From: Paenibacillus humicola
GTDB taxonomy: Bacteria > Bacillota > Bacilli > Paenibacillales > Paenibacillaceae
Direction: 5' to 3'
DNA: 64,000 nucleotides
Assembly (NCBI RefSeq): GCF_028826105.1
Contig: NZ_JAQGPL010000001.1
Coordinates: 2,630,501 to 2,694,500 of the forward strand
Below are positions 1-7,450 of the stretch, piece after piece. Made by a program: the position numbers and the translations under genes. A model generated the notes under the pieces. That model saw nothing but the letters and a program-made list of their open reading frames with translations, was not told the DNA's origin and searched no databases. Position 1 is the first letter of the stretch, and every line of letters begins with the position of its first letter.

Positions 1-969
1 CGCGGCTTGGGCATGGCGCTTGCGAATCACGTGTCCGGCTACAGCGGCATCGACCTGCGGTTCGAAGGCTCGACCGCCGTCGCCCGCCTGAAATCGACGG
101 GTGAAATCGAGATTGAAACGGGCGAGATCGAGTTGGGTCAGGGGATGACATCCACCTACGCCAAGATCGCGGCGCAGGCGCTGCAGATCGATGAGAGCCT
201 CGTCACGGTCAAGTCCGGCGACACGTCGAAGCATCCGTTCGGCATCGGCACGCTGGCATCGCGCGCCACCGTCATCGGCGGCAACGCGGTGCTGCTGGCC
301 TCGAAGCAGCTGGCGGAGCGGGTCGCCGCGCTTATCAAAGACCAGCTCGGTGCGGAAGCCGTCTATGCCGACGGCGCTGTCGAACACGGCGGCAAACGTT
401 ATTCGCTGCAGGACATCGCAGCGTGGCATCGTGCAAGGCACGCCGGGGACGAGCTGTCCGTCAAAGCGACCTACCGTCCCGATACCGAATTGCCGGACGC
501 TTCCTTTTACGGCCATCCGTCCCCGAACTATCCGTTTGCTGCCCATGTGGCGGAGGTGGAAGTAGATCCGGAGACGGGCCGGACGAAAGTCGTCGGCTAT
601 TGGGCGGTGCACGATTCCGGTACGATCCTCAACAGGACGATGGCGAAGAGTCAGGTCGTCGGCGCGGTTGCGCAGGGAATCGGCTGGGTGCTTATGGAGG
701 ATCTGGTCGTACGGGAAGGGCAGGTTCGCAATCCGTCCATGATGGATTACCGGATGCCCGGAGCGACGGATATTCCGCCGGTGGAGATTGACTTTATCGA
801 GGTGCCGGACCCGAACGGCCCGCTCGGCGCCAAGTCGCTCGGCGAGGTCGCGCTTGATCCGGTACCCGGCGCGATCGGCAACGCCATCGCGCATGCCGCC
901 CGCGCCCGCGGCACCCTGCTGCCGCTGTCGGCGGAAAAGGTTTGGCGCATGATGCAAGACAAAGCGTGA
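1..969 (+). CDS. Xanthine dehydrogenase-type molybdopterin-binding subunit, C-terminal part (truncated by window edge)
   Basis: The reading frame is open from base 1 and the start lies outside the window; 322 residues remain. This is the C-terminal part of the large Mo-cofactor subunit of the xanthine dehydrogenase/aldehyde oxidase family, which hydroxylates purines or aldehydes. Visible family features are the ELGQGM segment, an AQGIGWVLMEDL segment and the terminal AKSLGEVALDP motif that carries the catalytic glutamate. XdhC, the usual maturation partner, follows after 40 bases, which supports a molybdenum hydroxylase operon. The substrate cannot be read from this part; a purine or nicotinate hydroxylase are both possible. 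Confidence 0.88.
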   Translation, partial: RGLGMALANHVSGYSGIDLRFEGSTAVARLKSTGEIEIETGEIELGQGMTSTYAKIAAQALQIDESLVTVKSGDTSKHPFGIGTLASRATVIGGNAVLLASKQLAERVAALIKDQLGAEAVYADGAVEHGGKRYSLQDIAAWHRARHAGDELSVKATYRPDTELPDASFYGHPSPNYPFAAHVAEVEVDPETGRTKVVGYWAVHDSGTILNRTMAKSQVVGAVAQGIGWVLMEDLVVREGQVRNPSMMDYRMPGATDIPPVEIDFIEVPDPNGPLGAKSLGEVALDPVPGAIGNAIAHAARARGTLLPLSAEKVWRMMQDKA

Positions 970-1009
970 GGTTATTGTCCCATCATCGATCCCAGGAGGT
1001 GAGCGGAAG

Positions 1010-2107
1010 ATGAAACAAATTCGGGAAACGCTGCGGCGTCTAATGGCCGAAAGAAAACGAGCCGTTCTGGCAACCATTATTCGCGTCGAAGGGTCGGCTT
1101 ACCGGCGAGAAGGCAGCCGATGCTTGTTCACGGAAAACGGCGAAATCGTCGGTATGCTGAGCGGCGGATGCGTGGAAGCGGATGTCCGGGAACACGCGGA
1201 AGACGTTTTCGCGACCGGGAGGCCCAAACGGATTGTCTACGATTTCCGCTCCGACTCGGACGATGTGTGGGGAATGGGCGCCGGCTGCAACGGCGCGATT
1301 ACGATCTGGCTTGAATTGTTCGATCCTGTGGGGGAAGCGGATGCGGCCGGGCGAATTGCCGCCGATTTCGAAGCGAGATTGTCGGCCGATGCGCCGTTTA
1401 TTTCGGCGATGGTTGTCGATTCGCAGGCTCCGTACCCGGCCGGATACCGGCTGACTGCGGACGAGCTGGCAGCGTCTCTTCCCCTGGCGGAAGTATCGAT
1501 CGGTTCGGCAGAACTGCGGAAGTTGACTTTCAAGGGCGTAACGCTGACCGCGTTCGTGGAACGGATCGCTCCCGCGCCGAGCCTTTACATTGTCGGGGCC
1601 GGTCCGGATGCGATGCTGCTTGGCCGCGCGGCTCACGCGCTGGATTGGAAAGTCACGTTTATCGATCACCGTACGGGCGAGGAACAACGTTCGCAGCTGC
1701 CGAACGGCTCGAGCTGGCTTCAAGTCCCGCGCGGCGACTTCTCCGGCGTGCCGGTGCACGACAGCGTGTACGTCGTGCTAATGACGCACAGCATCGGACT
1801 GGACATCGAAGCGGCGCGCCGGTTTCTGTTTTCGCCCGCAGCTTATCTCGGCATCTTGGGCTCGAGACGAAGAGCGCAGCAAATTGCGGAGGTGCTGCGT
1901 GAGGAAGCCGGCAGCATAGCTGCGGATCTCTCCGTTCTGAACAAGCTGCATGCTCCCGTCGGACTCGATATCGGAGCGCAGACGCCCGAAGAGATTACGC
2001 TCAGCGTCATGTCGGAGCTGCTGGCCGTCCGCGGCCGGCGTTCGGGCGGCTCGCTTCGCGAACGGCTTCCCGCAATGGAACGGGAATCGATGCCCGCACA
2101 CCGGTAA
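1010..2107 (+). CDS. XdhC/CoxI family molybdenum hydroxylase maturation factor
   Basis: A 365-residue protein. XdhC-type factors bind the molybdenum cofactor, help its sulfuration and pass it to xanthine dehydrogenase-like enzymes in the cytoplasm. The N-terminal XdhC/CoxI signature is clear (GSAYRREG, then MLSGGCVEADV), and the C-terminal half has a Rossmann-like segment LYIVGAGPDA. The start is fixed by CAGGAGGTGAG nine bases upstream of the ATG. It probably shares a transcript with the dehydrogenase subunit before it and ends at the hairpin at 2193. Confidence 0.9.
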   Translation: MKQIRETLRRLMAERKRAVLATIIRVEGSAYRREGSRCLFTENGEIVGMLSGGCVEADVREHAEDVFATGRPKRIVYDFRSDSDDVWGMGAGCNGAITIWLELFDPVGEADAAGRIAADFEARLSADAPFISAMVVDSQAPYPAGYRLTADELAASLPLAEVSIGSAELRKLTFKGVTLTAFVERIAPAPSLYIVGAGPDAMLLGRAAHALDWKVTFIDHRTGEEQRSQLPNGSSWLQVPRGDFSGVPVHDSVYVVLMTHSIGLDIEAARRFLFSPAAYLGILGSRRRAQQIAEVLREEAGSIAADLSVLNKLHAPVGLDIGAQTPEEITLSVMSELLAVRGRRSGGSLRERLPAMERESMPAHR

Positions 2108-2192
2108 AGAGCCATTCGAGCAACACTGCATGCAGCGTGCTGCAAAACGGCGGCTGGCTTTCGCAGCATAGACCTTGTATCGTATCGTGAAA

Positions 2193-2217
2193 GGCCGCTC
2201 TTCCGGGCGGTCTTTTT
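2193..2217 (+). terminator. Rho-independent terminator after the XdhC gene
   Basis: GGCCGC (2193-2198) pairs with GCGGTC (2207-2212), one G-T pair, followed by five T. It separates the hydroxylase operon from the peptide cluster. Confidence 0.7.
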
Positions 2218-2302
2218 CAATTGTATTAGACAAAAACTCGAGGCTGGAGAAAAGGCATACACCGCCCGCCGCTTTTGGCAGAAGTAGCGGCAATCCTGAC
2301 TT

Positions 2303-2433
2303 TATAACGAACAGAGCTTGAGTCGAAAATGCCGTTGTTCATATCAATTCTCGCGATTTCCGACTTGTGTATGGAAAGAAATTGGCTTATAGTAAAGGTG
2401 AAGCCATTTCTTTTTGTCCTGATGTTCGTTATA
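2303..2433. repeat. 11-bp inverted repeat flanking the promoter region of the peptide cluster
   Basis: TATAACGAACA at 2303-2313 is the exact reverse complement of TGTTCGTTATA at 2423-2433. The arms are about 110 bases apart in the otherwise gene-free stretch 2218-2496 and surround the promoter-like element at 2365. They could be paired operator half sites or a long-range stem in the leader RNA. Nothing else is supported in this gap. Confidence 0.4.
2365..2393 (+). promoter_or_regulatory. Possible sigma-A promoter of the RiPP-like operon
   Basis: TTGTGT (2365-2370), a 17-base spacer, then TATAGT (2388-2393). The -35 is imperfect. It lies about 100 bases before the first gene of the operon, between the arms of the inverted repeat. 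Confidence 0.4.
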
Positions 2434-2496
2434 TAGAACAATCATTGGAAAGGATGATTAGTCACGGAAAGCTCGGATATTGTTATCGGGGAACAT

Positions 2497-3258
2497 GTGT
2501 TTCGAATCGCTTTCGGGACGCCGGCCGCCAGGTCCCTCTTCGAGCGGACATTTCCGACCCTGTTCAGAAGTGCGAACCGCCGCCCGGCCGTATTCGTACT
2601 TTTGTCCGAAGGATACGGGGCTCCGTTCACCGATTACGAGATCGGGATCGAACGGGGGCTGCGCTGGACCCTCTATTCAAGAACGGATTACCGGATCGAA
2701 GCGGACGAGAATTTTAAAACGGTCACGGTCCGGGTGTATGACGGCTTGGCGTTAAAGCACGCCTTTATGCACTTGTATAGTCTCCTTATCGTACATGCCA
2801 AATGGGGGCTGCTTTTTCATGCCTCCTGCGTAGCCGACCAAGCCGGCTGCTATCTGTTCGCCGGTCATTCCGGCGCCGGCAAGTCGACGGCCGCCGGCCT
2901 GTCCCGGCCGAGAGGGATTATTGCGGACGAAGCCGCGGTCATCCGCATTCGGCCGGACGGGGCGGCCGTGTTCCATTCGCCTTTTCGCAGCGACGATCAG
3001 AGCCGCGCCTTCGGCGAGAACGGATCGTGGCCGCTGAACGCCATTTATTTGCTCCGCCAGGCGGAAAAGCATGAGCGTGCCGCCTTATCGAAATGGGAAG
3101 GCTTTATCCGGCTGACCGATCTGGTATTTTTCTGGAATCCCGGCTCGGGGGAGACTCGGACGATCATCCGGCTGCTGCAGCTGCTGGTCGATCAAGTTCC
3201 CCAGTTCGACCTGTATTTTCGCAAAGATCCTGACTTCTGGGAGTTGATATCTTCATGA
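2497..3258 (+). CDS. HprK-like serine kinase of a RiPP cluster (PadeK-like)
   Basis: A 253-residue protein with Walker A GHSGAGKST near residues 123-131, preceded by LLFHAS, as in HPr kinase/phosphorylase-related proteins. In paeninodin-type lasso clusters such kinases phosphorylate the precursor peptide; here the natural target would be the small peptide at 6772. It overlaps the next gene by four bases (ATGA). The GTG start at 2497 is provisional. It lacks a good ribosome binding site, while the in-frame codons 2461-2496 look coding (VTESSDIVIGEHV) and sit at proper spacing behind GGAAAGGA (2447-2454), yet offer no ATG, GTG or TTG. A non-standard start or sequence error is possible. Confidence 0.8.
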   Translation: MFRIAFGTPAARSLFERTFPTLFRSANRRPAVFVLLSEGYGAPFTDYEIGIERGLRWTLYSRTDYRIEADENFKTVTVRVYDGLALKHAFMHLYSLLIVHAKWGLLFHASCVADQAGCYLFAGHSGAGKSTAAGLSRPRGIIADEAAVIRIRPDGAAVFHSPFRSDDQSRAFGENGSWPLNAIYLLRQAEKHERAALSKWEGFIRLTDLVFFWNPGSGETRTIIRLLQLLVDQVPQFDLYFRKDPDFWELISS

Positions 3259-3524
3259 TCCGCTACGTGCGCAAGCCCGGCTGCGAGACGATTGTCCTCG
3301 ATGACGAAACGATGATTCTGAATCCGTCCGCGATGACGGTGACCCGCATCAACGATACCGGATTATTTTGCTGGTCGCAGCTGAGCGAGCCGCACACGTT
3401 CGAGAGGTTGTCGGCCTCGGTCCGGGAGCGCTTCGGGATATCGGAGGCCGACGCCCGGCAGGACCTCTCCGCATTTTTGAACCGGCTGCTGGAGTGTGGA
3501 CTGATTGAAACCGGAGATGAATGA
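3255..3524 (+). CDS. PqqD-like RiPP recognition protein
   Basis: An 89-residue PqqD-family winged-helix protein (ETIVLDDETMILNPSAMTVTRIN, then a helical C-terminus), as seen in stand-alone B1/RRE proteins of lasso and other RiPP pathways. Such proteins bind the leader of a precursor peptide and deliver it to processing enzymes. Its ATG overlaps the kinase stop (ATGA), so the two are translationally coupled. No partner cyclase or transglutaminase-like protease is present nearby, so the enzyme it serves is unclear; the kinase or the S26 peptidase are the candidates. Confidence 0.8.
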   Translation: MIRYVRKPGCETIVLDDETMILNPSAMTVTRINDTGLFCWSQLSEPHTFERLSASVRERFGISEADARQDLSAFLNRLLECGLIETGDE

Positions 3525-3999
3525 GCCGTTGTTTCGCTCCATCCGGCGAACGATCCGGAAGAACGGCTGGCTGGAAATACCGGCCCGGGGCACCAGTATG
3601 TTTCCGCTCATTCGAGAAGGCGATGTATGCCATTTCTACCTTGTTCAAGAGGAGCAGATCAAGCGAGGCGACGTCCTCTTATTTTATTCGGAATCCGGGC
3701 ACCTGGTCGCCCACCGACTGATGGCCATCCTGGAAGACGGGGAAAATGGAAGGCGGTACGTTTGCAAAGGCGATTCGAACCTGGGCCGCGACGAACCTGT
3801 CGGGTTCGAACGGGTGCTCGGCGTGCTGCTCAGTATTCGCCGCAATGGCAACAGGGTCATCCGTCCGAACAGCCGGCCGGCTGTCCTGTGGTCGCGGGCA
3901 GTTATGGCAGTGCCCGTCATCTCCGGGGTGCTGAAGCGGTTCGCTTCCCGGACCAGTCCGGCCGGAGCGGGGGAACATACGAATGGTCAAGTCCTTTAA
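3517..3999 (+). CDS. S24/S26-type serine peptidase, Ser-His (signal peptidase-like)
   Basis: About 160 residues with the S26 fold motifs: GTSMFPLIREGD holds the nucleophile serine, RGDVLLF follows, then VAHRL supplies a histidine where bacterial SPase I has lysine, and CKGDSNLGRDEPV closes the core. This matches the Ser-His (SipW/ER-like) branch. One hydrophobic stretch near the C-terminus (AVLWSRAVMAVPVISGVL) could anchor it to the membrane. In this operon it is the only protease and the likely leader-removing enzyme for the peptide at 6772. An in-frame TTG at 3505 is an alternative start; both overlap the PqqD-like gene. Confidence 0.75.
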   Translation: MNEPLFRSIRRTIRKNGWLEIPARGTSMFPLIREGDVCHFYLVQEEQIKRGDVLLFYSESGHLVAHRLMAILEDGENGRRYVCKGDSNLGRDEPVGFERVLGVLLSIRRNGNRVIRPNSRPAVLWSRAVMAVPVISGVLKRFASRTSPAGAGEHTNGQVL

Positions 4000-5785
4000 A
4001 TCCGCCTTGACGGCAGGCGGCGCACGAAGCGCTTATGCACTGCTGCTTCCGTATATCAGAAAGAGGTTTAAAGCTTATCTCGGCTTGCTGCTGCTTGTGC
4101 CGCTCGATATCGGGCTGACCCTGGCATTCGCCTGGTTTCTGGGAGAAATGACCGATGCTGCGGTGCGTCAACAATTTTCGCGTCTCGGCGAGCTTGTCGT
4201 AATCGGCGCCGGGCTGAGCCTGCTGACTATCGGATCGGGGCTGCTGCGCAATCGTTTGGAGTTTACAGCCATAAACGGCGTGAAGCAGGAGCTGTCCGAA
4301 CGTCTGCTGCAGCATCTGCTGCTCCTGCCGGCAAGCCGGACCGACCGTCTGCATACGGGCGAGCTGACGTCCCATTTCCAGCAAGACCTTCACAACCTGG
4401 ACGGATTGATCGGGAGCAATCTCGTTCAATGGATCCGGCTGCCGCTCGTTTTTGGCGCGGTGCTCGTCTACATGATTCATATTCATTGGGTGATGGCTGT
4501 CATCGGTCTTGCGATCGTCCCGCTGACGCTGGGAGCCGGCGCGATTCTCGGGCTCCTGCTGCGGCGAAAAGCACGGGAGATCCATGACCGCTACGGATAT
4601 ATGAACCGGCTGCTTACGGAAACGCTGCAGGGGATCTCCGTCATCCGTTCTTTCCTGGCGGAGCGGCTCCGGGTTCGAAAATATACCGATGTTTACGGCG
4701 AGCTGTACGGCCTTCATCGCAAGTATACGCTGCTCCAAGGCTGGATTCGCGCCGGCGGCGAAGCTGCAGGGGCGGCGATTTTTATGATCAGCCTTTGCCT
4801 GGGGGCGTATTTCGTGTCCGAACAGGTCATATCGGTCGGCGCTCTGCTTGCATTCGTCAATTTGTCCGGCCATTTGCTCTATCCGTTGACCGGCATGGCC
4901 GGCTTGTGGCTCGGCATTCAGGAGTCGTCTGCGGCCGCCGACCGGATCGGTGCTATGCTGAATGAACCGGCCGAGTCGGAGGAGCTGCCCGAACGTCTGC
5001 CGGCTCCACGATGGCAATCGATCGAATTCCGCGAGGTTGGCTTTAGCTATGACGGCCGGCAGCCGGTGATTGACGGGCTGAATTTGACGGTCGCGGCCGG
5101 CCAGACCGTTGCGATTGTCGGCGGCAGCGGGGCGGGAAAGTCGACGCTTTTTTCACTGCTTCAAGGCTTCTATAAGCCGGAGTCCGGAAGCATTTTGCTG
5201 GACGGCGTTTCCGCCGATACGTTGTCCGCGTCGAAGCTTCGAAGCGCATTCGCCCTTGTGTCGCAGGAAACCTTCCTGTTCTCCGGTACGATCCGCGACA
5301 ACCTGCTGCTTGCCCGGCCGGATGCCGAGCAGCACGAATTGGAGTCGGCAGCTCGGTATGCCCAAATTCACGATTTTATCCTTACGCTGCCGAACCGCTA
5401 CGAAACAGAAATCGGCGAGAGGGGCATCGCGCTCTCCGGCGGGCAGCGGCAGCGCATCGCCATTGCGCGCGCGATTTTGCGCGATGCGCCGATCCTGCTG
5501 CTGGACGAGGGCACCGCTGCGCTGGACAGCGAAACGGAATTTCAGGTGCAGCGGTCGCTGGAGCGGCTGATGGCGAACCGCACGACGATCGTCATTGCGC
5601 ACAGGCTTTCGACGATTCGCAGCGCCGACCGGATCGTTGTGCTCGACCGGGGAACGATTGCGCAAAGCGGAACCCACGACGAACTGATCGCGGGGCCCGG
5701 ATTGTACCGCAGCATGTATGTGCGCCAGCAGCTGCAGGAAGGAGGGGAATCGTATGGTCTGGAAGCTGCTTCATGCCCTTTATAA
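3983..5785 (+). CDS. ABC exporter, fused permease and ATPase
   Basis: 600 residues: an N-terminal six-helix exporter membrane domain (about residues 25-320) and a C-terminal ATPase with Walker A GGSGAGKST, signature LSGGQRQRIAIARAI, Walker B ILLLDEGTAALD and the H-loop AHRLS. It has no C39 peptidase domain at the N-terminus, so it transports but does not trim its cargo; the S26-type protease next door may do that. It overlaps the peptidase gene by 17 bases and the following gene by 32 bases. Its likely role is export of the modified peptide, as for PadeD-type exporters. Confidence 0.9.
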   Translation: MVKSFKSALTAGGARSAYALLLPYIRKRFKAYLGLLLLVPLDIGLTLAFAWFLGEMTDAAVRQQFSRLGELVVIGAGLSLLTIGSGLLRNRLEFTAINGVKQELSERLLQHLLLLPASRTDRLHTGELTSHFQQDLHNLDGLIGSNLVQWIRLPLVFGAVLVYMIHIHWVMAVIGLAIVPLTLGAGAILGLLLRRKAREIHDRYGYMNRLLTETLQGISVIRSFLAERLRVRKYTDVYGELYGLHRKYTLLQGWIRAGGEAAGAAIFMISLCLGAYFVSEQVISVGALLAFVNLSGHLLYPLTGMAGLWLGIQESSAAADRIGAMLNEPAESEELPERLPAPRWQSIEFREVGFSYDGRQPVIDGLNLTVAAGQTVAIVGGSGAGKSTLFSLLQGFYKPESGSILLDGVSADTLSASKLRSAFALVSQETFLFSGTIRDNLLLARPDAEQHELESAARYAQIHDFILTLPNRYETEIGERGIALSGGQRQRIAIARAILRDAPILLLDEGTAALDSETEFQVQRSLERLMANRTTIVIAHRLSTIRSADRIVVLDRGTIAQSGTHDELIAGPGLYRSMYVRQQLQEGGESYGLEAASCPL

Positions 5786-6830
5786 CGAAAAAGCTCCGTT
5801 CCCGGTCGACTCCGAAACGCTTGACGCATCGCTGGACGATATCGGATATTTTCGTCTCGAGCCTCAGGTTTACCGGCTGCTGAGCACCCAGAACAAGCTG
5901 GAACGATTGCCTGACGCGCATAGGGAACGACTGAAAACGAAATTCGATGAATCGGTCATGCTTAATGTCTATATCCAGTTTGAAACCGAACGGCTCTTTC
6001 ATGCGTTCGAAAGCCGCGGCATCGATGTGATTCCGCTGAAGGGCGTCCGTTTCGCGGCCAAATATTTCGGCCATATCGGCGCCAGAAGCACGTCGGATAT
6101 CGACCTGCTTATTCGGCCGGGCGACGCGGACCGGGCGGCCGATTGCGTTCGGGCGCTTGGTTTCGCCTGCGAGGAGCCCTATATCCGCGGGCATTTTCAT
6201 GCCGGTTTTTCCAAACCGCTGCCCGGACGACGCCAGCCGCTCACCGTCGAGTTGCAGTGGGACCTCTTGATGGACGGGACGTCCAATTTCAAGCCGGAGC
6301 CCATGTGGCGGGACGCGCTGCCGTTAAAGCCGTACAAGCATGTGCTGGAACTGTCGGAGTACCATACCTTTTACATGATTTGCCTGCACGGCTGGAAGCA
6401 CGGTCTCGATTCGCTCAAATATTTAATCGATATCGTGCAACTGATCCGGGTGATCGGCGAACGGATTGATTACGGCGAATTGTTCGAAGATGCGAAGGCT
6501 CATCGGACGTATAGGCGCCTCGCAAGCACATTGTCGGTCGTATACCGGCAGTTTCCATTCCTAGAGGAACGGAAGCCGCTCGATCTTCCGAAACGCGGCG
6601 GAACCTGGTGGTGCTACGAATCCATTCGCGGCAAGCGGACGGCATCATGGATGCGGTACGTTCGATTTGTGCGGTACCAATGGTTCGATTTCGATTCGCC
6701 GGTGCACGGCTTCACGGCATCGATTCAATATTTAGAGTCGCTGCTGAAGAAGCCGAAAGGAGGTGAATACCATGGACAAACCGGTTTACAGGAAGCCGGA
6801 GGTGCTGGATCACAGCACGATCAAATTTGA
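5754..6830 (+). CDS. Nucleotidyltransferase family protein (PadeN-like)
   Basis: A 358-residue protein of the NTP_transf_5 type, with LKGVRFAAKYFG followed by RSTSDIDLLIRPGD, whose Asp115 and Asp117 match the metal-binding D-x-D of nucleotidyltransferases. Homologues occur in phosphorylated lasso peptide clusters, where they add further groups to the phosphorylated peptide. The start ATG follows GGAGGGG and lies inside the end of the exporter gene. Oddly, the last 19 codons overlap the peptide gene in another frame, and the tail after residue 339 (KGGEYHGQTGLQEAGG) looks like read-through of the peptide gene region. Confidence 0.8.
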   Translation: MVWKLLHALYNEKAPFPVDSETLDASLDDIGYFRLEPQVYRLLSTQNKLERLPDAHRERLKTKFDESVMLNVYIQFETERLFHAFESRGIDVIPLKGVRFAAKYFGHIGARSTSDIDLLIRPGDADRAADCVRALGFACEEPYIRGHFHAGFSKPLPGRRQPLTVELQWDLLMDGTSNFKPEPMWRDALPLKPYKHVLELSEYHTFYMICLHGWKHGLDSLKYLIDIVQLIRVIGERIDYGELFEDAKAHRTYRRLASTLSVVYRQFPFLEERKPLDLPKRGGTWWCYESIRGKRTASWMRYVRFVRYQWFDFDSPVHGFTASIQYLESLLKKPKGGEYHGQTGLQEAGGAGSQHDQI

Positions 6831-6978
6831 GACGAAGGTCAGCGGCAGCGGCAAATTCCCCGGACTTGGGAACGGCGTGAACGGCAAACCGGCGAAGGAA
6901 CGGGGAGATTTTCCGGGCAAAGGCGCGACCGGCGGAACGTTCCCGGGCGTAGGGCCGACACACGGCCATAGACCATAA
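6772..6978 (+). CDS. Putative RiPP precursor peptide with lasso-like leader and three FPG repeats
   Basis: A 68-residue peptide behind a perfect AAAGGAGGTGA six bases before the ATG. The N-terminus carries Y6-x2-P9-x-V11-x3-S15-x5-T21, close to the leader pattern Y-x2-P-x-L-x3-G-x5-T of lasso peptides, with EVLD as in paeninodin-type leaders. After T21-K22 the sequence is Gly-rich and has three x-F-P-G-x-G units at residues 28-33, 46-51 and 56-61, ending in HRP. A classical lasso ring from V23 is not possible, since positions 7-9 of that core have no Asp or Glu. There is no Cys. Ser24, Ser26, Thr53, Thr56 and Thr63 are possible phosphorylation sites. The leader lies within the overlap with the nucleotidyltransferase gene. 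Confidence 0.75.
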   Translation: MDKPVYRKPEVLDHSTIKFETKVSGSGKFPGLGNGVNGKPAKERGDFPGKGATGGTFPGVGPTHGHRP

Positions 6979-7013
6979 CGCGGAGCATTTTCAGTTAAAA
7001 ATCTGGCATCCAG

Positions 7014-7041
7014 GCCGCCGGCATAATGCCGGCGGCTTTTT
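7014..7041 (+). terminator. Rho-independent terminator closing the RiPP-like operon
   Basis: A perfect 10-bp stem (GCCGCCGGCA at 7014-7023 with TGCCGGCGGC at 7027-7036), a three-base loop and five T. Confidence 0.9.
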
Positions 7042-7066
7042 GCACGGTGGCGGCAACCGCAGCCCG

Positions 7067-7134
7067 CGCAGCCGGATTGTACGCAACTGGATCTACGCAG
7101 CCGGATCGTACGCAGCCGGTATGTCCGCTGCCGG
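7067..7134. repeat. Short 15-bp tandem repeats in a gene-free stretch
   Basis: Four to five degenerate copies of CGCAGCCGGATCGTA start at 7067, 7082, 7096, 7111 and 7126 (partial). They lie in the 650-base gap 6979-7628. The frame through them would read as repeated YAAG, but it begins inside the terminator and has no ribosome binding site, so I treat it as non-coding. Apart from this repeat, the terminator and the promoter/CIRCE at 7417-7477, I see nothing firm in the gap. Confidence 0.5.
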
Positions 7135-7416
7135 CACACTCAGTGACGCTGCAAGAGGTAACTCTTTCGCGGATACCCTGCTTTACGGTTCGATGACCGC
7201 ACGGTCACCCAACGGCTTCACATTCCAAATCCTCCTCCAACGATCCGATTTCATTAGAAATCTCTCCTGCGAAGCGCAAATCCCCTATTTTTATAGCTCG
7301 AAATCGAAGGCGGAAGCAGCGCGGATGCCGTTTAGAAAACATGTATAAGGGTAAATAAGAAAGAGAAAGCCCGGAATAATTTTCAAGTCATCCACAATTT
7401 TTGGAAAAAATCGGGC

Positions 7417-7446
7417 TTGAATGGCGGCGTCGACTGTCCATACATT
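7417..7446 (+). promoter_or_regulatory. Sigma-A-like promoter of the glycan operon
   Basis: TTGAAT (7417-7422), an 18-base spacer and TACATT (7441-7446), directly followed by the CIRCE-like operator. The coding region begins about 180 bases further on, leaving a long leader. Confidence 0.5.
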
Positions 7447-7450
7447 TTTA

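Noticed and set aside
6772..6978. Call of a genuine lasso peptide
   Set aside because: The leader fits, but no cyclase or B2 protease is present and the predicted core has no Asp/Glu at positions 7-9. G38 to D46 could form a nine-residue ring only by ignoring the usual cleavage site.
7040..7348. 102-codon frame with YAAG repeats
   Set aside because: It begins inside the terminator of the previous operon, has no ribosome binding site, and runs across the promoter-free repeat region.
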